From an uncultured Bacilli bacterium (GTDB taxonomy: Bacteria > Bacillota_I > Bacilli_A > RF39 > UBA660), in NCBI GenBank assembly GCA_947853245.1, contig CANTWP010000034.1, positions 1-24,215 of the forward strand: a stretch of 24,215 nt of DNA, read 5' to 3'. How positions within the stretch are numbered: the first letter of the stretch is position 1; every line of letters begins with the position of its first letter. Positions 6,671 to 15,540 of the stretch are shown here, piece after piece. Under the pieces are notes generated by a model. The model was not told the DNA's origin. It did not search any database and was given only the letters and a program-made list of their open reading frames with translations. The position numbers and the translations under genes are program-made.

Positions 6671-7765
6671 CTATTTTCCTATACACTTTCTAATAAAATT
6701 AAATACTTTTAATTTTTTAGTATTTGTTTTAAAATCATGATGTGATAAGTTTCTTTTTTGCATTATTGCATCAAATTCTTCTTGAGATAAATCTAGTTTT
6801 TCTATAAAAGTCTTTATATCTTCCTTAATTTGCTTATCACTGCAAGGTTTCTTTGATAGTTCTTTTAATGCTTCTTCTCTAGAAATAGAACCAGATACAA
6901 TTAAACTAGATAAATGCGCCCTTCTTTTTTCAAATCCATATTTTTTAGGTTGAATATAACATTGTAACAATCTAGTTAACGAAGATTCACAATGTTTACT
7001 ACCATAATACTTAAATCCTACTTCCTTTTGAAGTATTTCTAATGCTTTATCCGGATCATAATCAACATAGTTTAATGGTCTTAATTTCTTGATTTTATAA
7101 AAATAAGGAATCATAATTTTATATTCAAAAAAGGATAAAAATGGATAAGTTCTTAATTTTATTCTTCCATGTTTTTTATGAATTGATTTTATATTATCAG
7201 CATCATAGGCATCATATCCCCAACCAATAGGAGTTATACTTTCAGATACCCAATTGTGTCCACTTATAAAATATCTAATTTTATGTTTTTCTAAATACTT
7301 ATATAATTTAGCAAAGAAAGCATGATCTTGAGGTACATCTTGATTGGTTACCCCTGAAATAAAATATGCCCTTTGTAAATCCATCATTTCTTCTTCATTT
7401 ATTTTTATGATTTCCAAGTCAAAACCACATTTTTCAGATAATAATTGAATATTCTCGTTCGATATGTCTGTATTCCAACCACCATCTATATGAACGCCCA
7501 ATATTCTTAATCCAGCCTTACTTAATATGTAAGCCAAATAAGAACTGTCTACTCCACCTGAAATACCTAAAACGCAATCGTATTTTTTACCTTTACCCTC
7601 TTTTTTTAACATTTCAACCATTTTATCAAATTCACGTTGTCCATTTTCATAATTAGGCTTTTCTTTTAAAGCAGTTGTACAATAATTGCAATAACCTTTT
7701 TTATCGAATTTTATCGTAGGATCACTAGTATCCATAACACATCTTTTACATATTTTATATTTCAT
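6671..7765 (-). CDS. wbpG: N-acetyl sugar amidotransferase (WbpG/PseA-like)
   Basis: This ATP-pyrophosphatase of 364 residues activates an acetamido group on a nucleotide sugar and replaces its oxygen with nitrogen, giving an acetamidino group. It starts with a zinc-site-like set C6, C9, C26, C29 (CKRCVMDTSDPT, then GYCNYC). A PP-loop SGGVDSS (69-75) follows, and the family-specific CESSLTRLLQCYIQPKKYG region comes near residue 260. In the Pseudomonas B-band pathway WbpG works on ManNAc3NAcA with ammonia delivered by HisH and HisF homologues. Here wbpA, B, D, E and the epimerase are present, but no HisH or HisF is in the window. Its ATG at 7765 overlaps the stop of the asparagine-synthase-like gene (ATGA), so the two proteins are made together; that neighbour may be the partner, but it lacks an obvious glutaminase site. 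Confidence 0.88.
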   Translation of the reverse strand: MKYKICKRCVMDTSDPTIKFDKKGYCNYCTTALKEKPNYENGQREFDKMVEMLKKEGKGKKYDCVLGISGGVDSSYLAYILSKAGLRILGVHIDGGWNTDISNENIQLLSEKCGFDLEIIKINEEEMMDLQRAYFISGVTNQDVPQDHAFFAKLYKYLEKHKIRYFISGHNWVSESITPIGWGYDAYDADNIKSIHKKHGRIKLRTYPFLSFFEYKIMIPYFYKIKKLRPLNYVDYDPDKALEILQKEVGFKYYGSKHCESSLTRLLQCYIQPKKYGFEKRRAHLSSLIVSGSISREEALKELSKKPCSDKQIKEDIKTFIEKLDLSQEEFDAIMQKRNLSHHDFKTNTKKLKVFNFIRKCIGK

Positions 7766-9267
7766 TCCCTTGAATCCTTTCTTATATAACTTTCATAATC
7801 TTCTCCGACATAATAATCATAATTAAAATTTTTATGCAACAATACATTTTTTAAATAAACACGAAATTTAAAATGATAATAAAGGTTTAACCTATGATTA
7901 TGATAAATATAAAATAAATATTTAATTTTTTTAAAAAATTTAAATTTACCTTTAAAACTATTTTTCTTTTGGATATATACCGGAGCAAATTCCATTAAAT
8001 CTTCGTATTTAAAATTAACAAATTTTTTAAAAAAATTACGATTATATTTATCCTTTATTGGTAGTTTTTCAAAAAAGGACATTAATTCTGTATCCCAAAA
8101 AGGCAAATACCAAGCTAATCCAAAATAATCATAGGTTCTTATGTTGTTATTTATAAATTTAGCTTGACGTTCAAAAAGATCATATTGTTCATATATTTCA
8201 GAAGCTTTTAATGAATCTATTTTTTTATTGTCAAATTCCATATTCATTATTTCTTGTATTTCTAAATTGAATATATCATTGGAAGATCTATCCAAATTGT
8301 AATTATTAAAATAAATTAAATCCCGTATTAACGTTTTTTCTACTTTTTTATTTTCTATAAATTCTACCGGTATATGATTTCCAACTAAAAAGTCTAAAGA
8401 AAAGCCTGGGACAATTACACAATCTTTATCTATGATTCCCTTTTTTAAAAGTTCTGATATAGCTGTTAAATCTTGAATTAATGGAATAGCATACCCTCTT
8501 CCATAATAGTTAAATAAATCGTTTTGCTCTTTACTGTAATATAAATTCTGGCATATTTCTTGCGTATACTCAACAAAATACCAAGGAATATCTAAAAATT
8601 CAGCGACCTTTTTGGAAACTTCAACTTCACCACCAGCTTTATTACCATAAGTAAAAGCAATTATATTTTTATAATTGTTCTTTTTTAAATAATAAGCCAA
8701 CAATCTAGAATCTTGTCCCCCACTTAACGGAATGACTGCTTTTCTTCCATTCAAATAAGTTATTAGCCTTTTAAATACATTATTTAAAATGTTATCTAAC
8801 TCTTCAAAATCACATTTTTTCTCACATAATAGATGTTCATAATAACGCCTTTTTATAATTTTTTGTTTTTTTATAGTAACAATTTGACTAGCTTCTAATT
8901 GAAATACATTTTCATATACTGTTTTATTCCCACTAACCCAACGGCACTTTTTCATTTCTTGCATAGCAAGTTCATTTATAGTTGTTTTTAGTAAATTAAT
9001 ATCATCTGAAACATCACCATTTTTTGTATAAAAAACAGGAAAACATCTAAGTCTATCTGAACAAATTATAACCGAATCTTTATCTTCAATTACAATCGAA
9101 AAACATCCATTTAATTTGTCAATTATGTTATCTAATTTATTTTCACTTATTAATTGCAAAAATTGTTCATTTGAATAGAATTTATCCTCAAAAAATGCAA
9201 ATCCTATTACATGTATCTTGTCTTTATTATACCACTTATATGCATTATTATAATATAATTTTATCAT
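7762..9267 (-). CDS. Asparagine synthase-like protein with degenerate glutaminase domain
   Basis: This 501-residue protein resembles AsnB-type amidotransferases. The N-terminal part (about 1-135) keeps the outline of an Ntn-hydrolase domain, including NGCFSIVIED (53-62) and the DRLRCFPVFY segment (71-80). It begins MIKLYYNN, so the catalytic Cys at position 2 of a working glutaminase is absent. The synthetase part has a PP-loop PLSGGQDSRLLAYY (180-193), good for ATP binding and substrate adenylation. The C-terminus is long and rich in Lys, Tyr and Phe. The ATG at 9267 follows AAGGAG. The stop overlaps the wbpG start. In surface-polysaccharide loci such proteins are thought to amidate sugar acids; here it may amidate the uronic acid carboxyl or help WbpG. 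The nitrogen source is not evident. The activity is inferred. Confidence 0.82.
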   Translation of the reverse strand: MIKLYYNNAYKWYNKDKIHVIGFAFFEDKFYSNEQFLQLISENKLDNIIDKLNGCFSIVIEDKDSVIICSDRLRCFPVFYTKNGDVSDDINLLKTTINELAMQEMKKCRWVSGNKTVYENVFQLEASQIVTIKKQKIIKRRYYEHLLCEKKCDFEELDNILNNVFKRLITYLNGRKAVIPLSGGQDSRLLAYYLKKNNYKNIIAFTYGNKAGGEVEVSKKVAEFLDIPWYFVEYTQEICQNLYYSKEQNDLFNYYGRGYAIPLIQDLTAISELLKKGIIDKDCVIVPGFSLDFLVGNHIPVEFIENKKVEKTLIRDLIYFNNYNLDRSSNDIFNLEIQEIMNMEFDNKKIDSLKASEIYEQYDLFERQAKFINNNIRTYDYFGLAWYLPFWDTELMSFFEKLPIKDKYNRNFFKKFVNFKYEDLMEFAPVYIQKKNSFKGKFKFFKKIKYLFYIYHNHRLNLYYHFKFRVYLKNVLLHKNFNYDYYVGEDYESYIRKDSRE

Positions 9268-9268
9268 A

Positions 9269-9835
9269 TTAACTCCTTATATACAAAGATGAATCATTAT
9301 CAGATATCTTTTTTGCAGGAACCCCAGCAATTGTACACGTTTCTAAAAAAGACTTATTTACAACCGCATTAGCACCTATCACACAATTATCTGCAATCGT
9401 AATGCCACCAAAAATTTTAGCACCAGGACCAATATATACATTATCACCAATTCTTGGTGCCCCATCTTTACCTTTAGCAGGTGCGTTTCCTATATTGGTA
9501 CAAACATGAATTCTACAATTTTTTCCTATTTTTGCATCACCAGATACTACTATTGTTCCAACGTGAACAATTGCTAAACCTTTATCAAATACATTTATAG
9601 GGATTGTCCATTGATACTTATCACACAACTTTTGATACCTTATATTAATAATTTTTTTAGGTATTTTATGATACCATTTATTTTTACAATTATTATAATA
9701 TTCTGTGTATCTTAACATTTTATAAAATTTAAAGCGTCTATCAGAAATTCTATTATGCCATTTTTTATTTAGAATGCCTGTTTGCTTTAAATCATGATAA
9801 TAATATTCTTTATAATCTTTTTTACTTTGAATCAC
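9269..9835 (-). CDS. Left-handed beta-helix O-acetyltransferase (CysE-like fold)
   Basis: This 188-residue hexapeptide-repeat acyltransferase resembles serine acetyltransferase-like enzymes found in capsule loci. Residues 1-85 form a basic helical N-terminal region (KKDYKEYYYHDL, KIPKKIINIRY). Residues 88-175 give the beta-helix, with H91 and H110 as likely catalytic histidines and turns such as IGKNCRIH, RIGDNVYIGPGAKIFGG and CVIGANAVV, ending in GVPAKKI. It probably acetylates a hydroxyl on a sugar of the repeat unit, using acetyl-CoA. The start codon is GTG at 9835, supported by AAGGAAG about nine bases upstream; no nearby in-frame ATG exists. It overlaps the flippase gene by 14 bases, and its stop lies within the ribosome binding site region of the next gene, which indicates coupling. 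Confidence 0.85.
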   Translation of the reverse strand: MIQSKKDYKEYYYHDLKQTGILNKKWHNRISDRRFKFYKMLRYTEYYNNCKNKWYHKIPKKIINIRYQKLCDKYQWTIPINVFDKGLAIVHVGTIVVSGDAKIGKNCRIHVCTNIGNAPAKGKDGAPRIGDNVYIGPGAKIFGGITIADNCVIGANAVVNKSFLETCTIAGVPAKKISDNDSSLYIRS

Positions 9836-11123
9836 TAACCAGCACTTCCTTTTTTAAAACTTTATTTAAAAACCATAAATAAAAGAAAGAGGCAAATATA
9901 TTTATAAGCATCGTTGTTATTGCGGCTCCTACAAAACCGAATTTATTTATAAATATAAAATTTAATATAGCATTTAAAATAACTGATATCACATTAACAA
10001 TAATATTGATTTTTACTTTTTTTAAACTATGTATAAAATTCGAACAAGGTACTTTTATAGCAGATGTAAAGAATAATCCTATCATCAACGTTATAAACAC
10101 TGGTAATGAATTTAAATAGTTTGAACCATATATTATTTTAATTATGTATTTTGATAATAATATTATTCCACCAAATAATACTCCGTATCCAACACAGCCA
10201 TATAATATAATTCTCTTAAGATTCTTTTTTACCCATCTTTCATTTCTATTGTTTTTGATAAAATATGGTATTATATAAATAGCAACACAACTAGAAATAA
10301 AAGTTAGAGCATGAGGAATAGCAGATCCAACTTTGTAAGTCGCAATTATCTCTGGATCTGAAATAAGTATTCCTATTACAAAAGTATCCACTATAATTAA
10401 TAGTCCACCTATTGTATTATTTATTTGGCTACCGACAGCAAATTTCAAAAATTCTTTTTTTACTGATTTATCCAATTTTTCCTTCGTTTTATATTTTTTT
10501 AAATATTCAAACGACAAATATAGACTAAACAAGAGTACCAATAAATAATATAGATATTGAGAAACGATTGCCCCTTTAAGCCCAAAGAATATTGAAAGCA
10601 ATATCAATGATAAATAACTAACAAGTGTAGCAAAGACTTGAGATATTGCATATTTTTTATTATCTAAATTAGCCCTCAAAATTATAGGAAATAAACTTCC
10701 AAAAAAAGAAATAATAGGTGTTAAAAATAAAAATCGCGTTAAATTGATTGCTTCTTCTATTTTAAATGGATAAAATAAATTTGAAAAAAATATTAAACCA
10801 CAACTAAATAATGATGCAATTAATGTTATTTTTAAAGTATAGTTAAATATTTTTCCTTTTTCTTGCCCTTTTTTCTCATCTTCTGTTAAATATTGAAGTG
10901 CTGCTGTGGAAGCACCAAAATCATAAAATATGGTTAACATGGAAATACAATTAAGAACATAAGCATATATTCCATAATCACTTTTTGATAAAATGCGAAC
11001 AATAATAGTTCCGCCAATAAAAACCAAAACTTTAGAAAAAACAGTTGAGAAAAATATTGAGAAAAAGCCTGTTTTTTTTAATTTTACAAGTTTCTCTTTA
11101 GAAAAAAAACTCTTTAATTTCAT
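9822..11123 (-). CDS. wzx: Wzx-type polysaccharide flippase
   Basis: An integral membrane protein of 433 residues from the MOP/polysaccharide transport superfamily. It has about a dozen hydrophobic spans across the whole length, starting with FSIFFSTVFSKVLVFIGGTI, then SDYGIYAYVLNCISMLTIFYDFG, the usual Wzx opening. The DFGAS and basic loop segments (EDEKKGQEKGK) are typical. It would flip undecaprenyl-linked repeat units from the inner to the outer membrane face for the Wzy polymerase encoded just upstream. The ATG at 11123 has AGGTGAT in front. The 3' end overlaps the acetyltransferase gene. Sequence similarity within this family is too low to predict the exact glycan. Confidence 0.92.
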   Translation of the reverse strand: MKLKSFFSKEKLVKLKKTGFFSIFFSTVFSKVLVFIGGTIIVRILSKSDYGIYAYVLNCISMLTIFYDFGASTAALQYLTEDEKKGQEKGKIFNYTLKITLIASLFSCGLIFFSNLFYPFKIEEAINLTRFLFLTPIISFFGSLFPIILRANLDNKKYAISQVFATLVSYLSLILLSIFFGLKGAIVSQYLYYLLVLLFSLYLSFEYLKKYKTKEKLDKSVKKEFLKFAVGSQINNTIGGLLIIVDTFVIGILISDPEIIATYKVGSAIPHALTFISSCVAIYIIPYFIKNNRNERWVKKNLKRIILYGCVGYGVLFGGIILLSKYIIKIIYGSNYLNSLPVFITLMIGLFFTSAIKVPCSNFIHSLKKVKINIIVNVISVILNAILNFIFINKFGFVGAAITTMLINIFASFFYLWFLNKVLKKEVLVSDSK

Positions 11124-11131
11124 AGCATCAC

Positions 11132-13603
11132 CTATTCATTTCTTTTAATCTGATCAAAAATTTGAATTAGACTATCTGTTAAATAGCTTCTGTCATATTG
11201 CAAATTACTTTGCTTAATAACATTTTTTTCTATTTTCATAGAGTCAAGAATTACTTGTTCAATTGCTTTTTCATTATTTGGTTCTGCAATAAAACAATTA
11301 CTTAAATTAATACAAATTTTATATAACTCATTTTGGGTATCTGTTATTGCTAAAATATTATTATTACATCCTATATAATCATAAACTTTTCCCGTTTGCT
11401 CACTTTTCTCTTTTCCGCTTATAATAAGTAGCAAATCGGCTCCTTTGCAATAGGAGATAGTCTCATTATAACTTTGATATCCCATAAATTTGCAATATTT
11501 AAAAGCTTTCTCCTTTTTTGCTATTTCAACTACCCTTTGCTCTACATTACCAATGTGAACAAATTTAACTTTATTTTTTTTCTTATTAACATTACATAAT
11601 GCTCTAAAAAATAAAGTCGGATCTCTAAAACCTGCTGAAACCTCAAATTTTCCTGAATACAATATTGTAAATTCATCAAATTTTTTTTCCTTTATTTTCT
11701 CAAAATCATCCTTATCATAACCATTACCAATAACATACATTTTCTTTTTAAAAATTGGATATTTTCTTTTATATTGATTAGTAAGTGTTTGATTTACAGT
11801 AATTGCGAAACTACAATAAAAAATAGAAAAAAATTCATTTATAGTATCTCTTATCGTTATCAATCTTGTTTTAATGGACTTATCATTCTTTACTTGCATT
11901 GTCCAAGGATCTCTAAAATCTAAAACATATGGTACTGAATACTTATTATTTAATAATGCACCTATTTTAAATAAATAGAAAGGTCCACCTGTAATAAAAG
12001 CACACATTGGATTTTCTTTTTCTATAATTTTTCCGATATTTTTCTTTAAATATCTATAAAAAGACTTACCAATATTATTACACTTATTACCCATATCTAA
12101 TCTGTAAATTGTTAAATCATCTATATCTTTTAACAAGCTTTGATCATAATTTAAACAATACGACGTAGATGATGTAACAATGATAGGATTCCATCCTTTT
12201 AATTTTAAATATTTAGCAAACTTTGTTACCCTCATTACACCAATTCCGCCATATGGAGGAAAATAAGTAGCTAAAACTAAAACATTTTTATTATTATCAT
12301 TTTTTGCATCATCATTACAAGTATAAGCCAGCAATAACATTAATATAGGAAATAGCTTGTAAGAATGCATTATTGCAGCAGGGTACATGTATATCATCGA
12401 AATAATTACCAACGATGTTGCTAATGCATATTTTGCATTATTAACTTTTCTTGAAACTATTACAAAAGATAAAAAAATATAAATTATAGAAGCAACGCCC
12501 AACAAACCATATCTATGAAATAATAAAAACCATTCATTATCATAATATTCTGAACTACTTAATTTATCAGAGCCATTACCAATTACAAAATTAATTACCT
12601 TATAAACAGATGAATAATCTTTACTTTCGTTTACTTCTGGTTTTTCTTCAACCTCATTTGAAGAATCATTTTTATCTTCATTTACTTCTGGTTTTTGATT
12701 ATTATTTAGCAATTCTTCAATAAATTGTTTATTATGTTCCTGGCGTTTTTGCCAACTAGTTAACGTATCAAAATTTACTAATTCCTTTACCCTCCAAGTT
12801 AAATTATTAGGTAATACTACCAACAAACTGAATTCCAATAGTATTACAGACAGACACCCTATTAGCATTTGTCTAAACTTTTTATTTTTAAGAAAATAGA
12901 AAAATATAAATAAGAATTCACCAACTAACGCACATATAAAAGAGCTTCTGGACATGGTCATATAAAGATTTATTTTTACAAACAAAAACATAACATATAA
13001 ATAAATATTTTTTTTATTATTAACGATCAATTTTAAAATAAAGATCGAAACAATTGACAATAAAAAACCATATACATTTGGATTACTTGTAAAACCAATT
13101 ATCCTTGGATATGCATAACCATTAACCAATGTTTCATATTGGGTTGGTGCAAAAAATTTCACATATATTTCATTCATATTGAAAAAATTATAAAACTGGG
13201 TAATACCAAGCAAACAATTCACAAAAACAAACGATAACAGCAACTTTATAATATAACTATTATATTTATCAAAATATAACAAGTATACAAAAAAAACACC
13301 AACATATAATATTATTCTCAAAATTTCATAAAAATTAGTTAATAAAAATGTGCCACCACAAAACAAACCAATGATATTAGAAAATAAGATTATAACCGAA
13401 AAGCATAGTAACGGTATTAATGCTCTTTTATATTTTTTAACCATGTAAATAGTTTTATCCTTATTAATCAAAACGTTATATAATAATATTAAAAATGTTA
13501 TAATTAATAATATTTTTGAATAGGAAAAAAAGCCTAAAGTTAAACTTTCTGGCACAAAAAACAAATACATAGTGTATAACATAATAATTATTTTATCAAT
13601 CAT
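11132..13603 (-). CDS. Fusion of Wzy-type polymerase and GT4-like glycosyltransferase
   Basis: One open frame of 823 residues joins two activities usually found as separate proteins. Residues 1-428 are a polytopic membrane protein of the O-antigen ligase/polymerase kind. It has about eleven hydrophobic spans, an MTMSRSSF motif (215-222), and a large polar loop at about 268-350 that should face outward. From about residue 440 (NVLVLATYFPPYGGIGVMR) a GT-B glycosyltransferase begins, with YVLDFRDPW, FTILYSGKFE and GKVYDYIG segments. The linker (NDDAKNDNNK, 430-439) is only about ten residues, and no in-frame ATG with a ribosome binding site marks a separate start. The polymerase C-terminus must be cytoplasmic for the transferase to reach its substrates. 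The ATG at 13603 overlaps the end of the preceding gene. A fusion could also come from a recent loss of a stop codon. Confidence 0.85.
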   Translation of the reverse strand: MIDKIIIMLYTMYLFFVPESLTLGFFSYSKILLIITFLILLYNVLINKDKTIYMVKKYKRALIPLLCFSVIILFSNIIGLFCGGTFLLTNFYEILRIILYVGVFFVYLLYFDKYNSYIIKLLLSFVFVNCLLGITQFYNFFNMNEIYVKFFAPTQYETLVNGYAYPRIIGFTSNPNVYGFLLSIVSIFILKLIVNNKKNIYLYVMFLFVKINLYMTMSRSSFICALVGEFLFIFFYFLKNKKFRQMLIGCLSVILLEFSLLVVLPNNLTWRVKELVNFDTLTSWQKRQEHNKQFIEELLNNNQKPEVNEDKNDSSNEVEEKPEVNESKDYSSVYKVINFVIGNGSDKLSSSEYYDNEWFLLFHRYGLLGVASIIYIFLSFVIVSRKVNNAKYALATSLVIISMIYMYPAAIMHSYKLFPILMLLLAYTCNDDAKNDNNKNVLVLATYFPPYGGIGVMRVTKFAKYLKLKGWNPIIVTSSTSYCLNYDQSLLKDIDDLTIYRLDMGNKCNNIGKSFYRYLKKNIGKIIEKENPMCAFITGGPFYLFKIGALLNNKYSVPYVLDFRDPWTMQVKNDKSIKTRLITIRDTINEFFSIFYCSFAITVNQTLTNQYKRKYPIFKKKMYVIGNGYDKDDFEKIKEKKFDEFTILYSGKFEVSAGFRDPTLFFRALCNVNKKKNKVKFVHIGNVEQRVVEIAKKEKAFKYCKFMGYQSYNETISYCKGADLLLIISGKEKSEQTGKVYDYIGCNNNILAITDTQNELYKICINLSNCFIAEPNNEKAIEQVILDSMKIEKNVIKQSNLQYDRSYLTDSLIQIFDQIKRNE
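12608..12694 (-). repeat. Short tandem duplication in the outer loop of the Wzy part
   Basis: Residues 304-315 (KPEVNEDKNDSS) recur as 321-332 (KPEVNESKDYSS), separated by NEVEE. The DNA copies share the run TTTACTTCTGGTTTTT on the plus strand. The repeat lies in the acidic loop between membrane spans and may vary in copy number between strains. Confidence 0.7.
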
Positions 13604-14765
13604 TCAAACCACCACACAATAATTTAATATATTTTTTTGCGTTATTACTCCAAGTTAACTTTTTTGAACTATTATAACCATTTAATCGAATCGCCTCAAC
13701 ATCTATCGACTTATCAAAAATTTGTGAAACTATATTCACTATTTCCTCAGAGTTAATATTAATCAAAAAGCCATTTTTTTTATCTATTATAAACCCATCA
13801 ATCCCCTCGTTTTTTGTACCAATAGCTATACATTTATTATACATTGCTTCAACATAACTAATCCCAAATCCTTCAGGAGAACTTGGTAACACAAAAATAT
13901 TTGCTTTAGATAAATATTCATAAACTTCTTTATTAGCAATTTGTCCTGTGAAAATAACACTATCTTCCACTTTCAATTCTTTTACCTGAACATGTAAATC
14001 ATTTTTTAAAGGACCATCTCCCACGATTACTAAAGATGCATCTTTATATTTATTTTTTATGACAGAAAATGCCTGAATAATTTTATCTATATTCTTATCA
14101 TGCGTTAAAGAGCTTACGGTAATAATCATATGTTCCTCTTTTTTTGATTCCTTTAAATTGTCATAAAAATTAATTCCGTTATATACAACCTCAGTATTAT
14201 AGATTCCTAGTTTTGCTAATTGATTTTGAATTTTGTTACTAACACATATAACTTTATTTATTGATTTACAATATTTTCTTATTTGGTATATTCCATTATT
14301 AAAATGAATATTATAATCAAAGCTACTGCCATGACAAGTTAAAAAAGTAGGTATATTATATTTTTTATGCAATTGGTAAGCAACATAGCCTTCAACCTTG
14401 AAAGTATGAGCATCTATTAAAACGATATTATGCTTTTTCATAAACTTTGAAAAAAGACCTTTTATTGCATAATAATAGGAAATGCCATTCAAATTAATTT
14501 TGCTACGATATAATAAGTTAGAAAAACTTAATCTCTTTTTGTACACAATTTGGATGCCATCTACATATTTTGTGCCTTTAAGTGTTTTATAATGTTCTCG
14601 TCTATTCTTTTTAAATAACGATAACAGCGGAAACCAATTCAACAAGGCAAAAACAATAACATTGTATCCCTCTTTTTTAAGTGCTTTAGCATGATTATGC
14701 ACGTAACTACAATACGGTGAATTATCAAAAGTAACATGACTCAAAATAACAATTGTTTTTTTCAT
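13596..14765 (-). CDS. Glycosyltransferase family 4
   Basis: A 389-residue GT-B glycosyltransferase for repeat-unit assembly. The N-terminal acceptor domain begins MKKTIVILSHVTFDNSPYC and contains LIDAHTF (116-122) and the TCHGSSFD segment (143-150). The donor domain has VSSLTHDKNIDKII, VIVGDGPL (247-254) and the classic E-x7-E pair E298 and E306 (PEGFGISYVEAM). The ATG at 14765 has only a weak ribosome binding site (AGAAAGTAG about 10 bases upstream). The stop is TGA followed at once by TAA, and it overlaps the start of the polymerase fusion gene. The specificity is unknown. Confidence 0.9.
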   Translation of the reverse strand: MKKTIVILSHVTFDNSPYCSYVHNHAKALKKEGYNVIVFALLNWFPLLSLFKKNRREHYKTLKGTKYVDGIQIVYKKRLSFSNLLYRSKINLNGISYYYAIKGLFSKFMKKHNIVLIDAHTFKVEGYVAYQLHKKYNIPTFLTCHGSSFDYNIHFNNGIYQIRKYCKSINKVICVSNKIQNQLAKLGIYNTEVVYNGINFYDNLKESKKEEHMIITVSSLTHDKNIDKIIQAFSVIKNKYKDASLVIVGDGPLKNDLHVQVKELKVEDSVIFTGQIANKEVYEYLSKANIFVLPSSPEGFGISYVEAMYNKCIAIGTKNEGIDGFIIDKKNGFLININSEEIVNIVSQIFDKSIDVEAIRLNGYNSSKKLTWSNNAKKYIKLLCGGLND

Positions 14766-14775
14766 ACAATATACA

Positions 14776-15531
14776 CTACTTTCTAAAAAGTCTTAATATC
14801 TCATTTTTAAATCTTTCCCCAGGGGCCTTATCCCACCATCTAGTATGAATTAAAAGCAGAACATTCTTTTTTTGTTGCTCTATAGCAACAATTGGATTAA
14901 CTGGCTTCCAAAAATTTGGATACATACAATCTGAAATGCGCAATTCTATATTGTCCTCAATTACACTATCATAAGCCTCTACGATTTTATTAAATTTTTT
15001 TCTTAAGTTTTCATCAAATAATACTGCATTACTTATATCAAACTTTCTATTAATAAAATCTCCGTGAGAAGCAATGGAAGTTAATTTTAAATTATATTCT
15101 TTTTCGAATTCTTTTATATTAGTTTCAAATAGTTTTTTTATTTTATCCATGTTCTTGATAATATTATCTCTAGTTTTTACATTGTTTTCTTTACAAAAAG
15201 TAGCAATCTCTTCATAATGATACCCTACTTCACTTCCGTATTTTAAAATTTCTTCTATGAATTTTTTATCGCATGTTTGTTTTCTAAAATAATAAGTTGA
15301 TTTTACACCAAGCTTTTTTTCTATTTCAAACATTTTTTTTGCTATAGCAAGATCTGAATCGATATCATGTCTAATTATCAAATGCTTATCATTATCTTTT
15401 AATTTTTTATAATCACTTATAGTAATAAACATATAATCATTATTAATAAAATCCAATATCAATTTTTCATATTCTTTTAATCTACTTTTCATAAAATAAT
15501 CGTTATAAATCCTATTAAAAATTTTTACCAT
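14776..15531 (-). CDS. Polysaccharide deacetylase-like protein (NodB/CE4-related)
   Basis: A 251-residue protein with a distant CE4/NodB-like barrel. Metal-site-type motifs are IIRHDIDSD (52-60) and GYHYEE (103-108), followed by ASHGDF (154-159) and LLLIHTRWW (225-233). These match the Asp-His-His arrangement of the family only loosely, so a carbohydrate-active role is likely but the reaction is not certain. It lies in the cytoplasmic part of the operon and has no signal peptide, so it would act on a nucleotide sugar or lipid-linked intermediate instead of the finished wall polymer. It is next to a GNAT-like acyltransferase gene (15541-16239), suggesting removal and replacement of an N-acyl group. 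The ATG at 15531 follows AGGTGG. Confidence 0.75.
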   Translation of the reverse strand: MVKIFNRIYNDYFMKSRLKEYEKLILDFINNDYMFITISDYKKLKDNDKHLIIRHDIDSDLAIAKKMFEIEKKLGVKSTYYFRKQTCDKKFIEEILKYGSEVGYHYEEIATFCKENNVKTRDNIIKNMDKIKKLFETNIKEFEKEYNLKLTSIASHGDFINRKFDISNAVLFDENLRKKFNKIVEAYDSVIEDNIELRISDCMYPNFWKPVNPIVAIEQQKKNVLLLIHTRWWDKAPGERFKNEILRLFRK

Positions 15532-15540
15532 GAAGCCACC

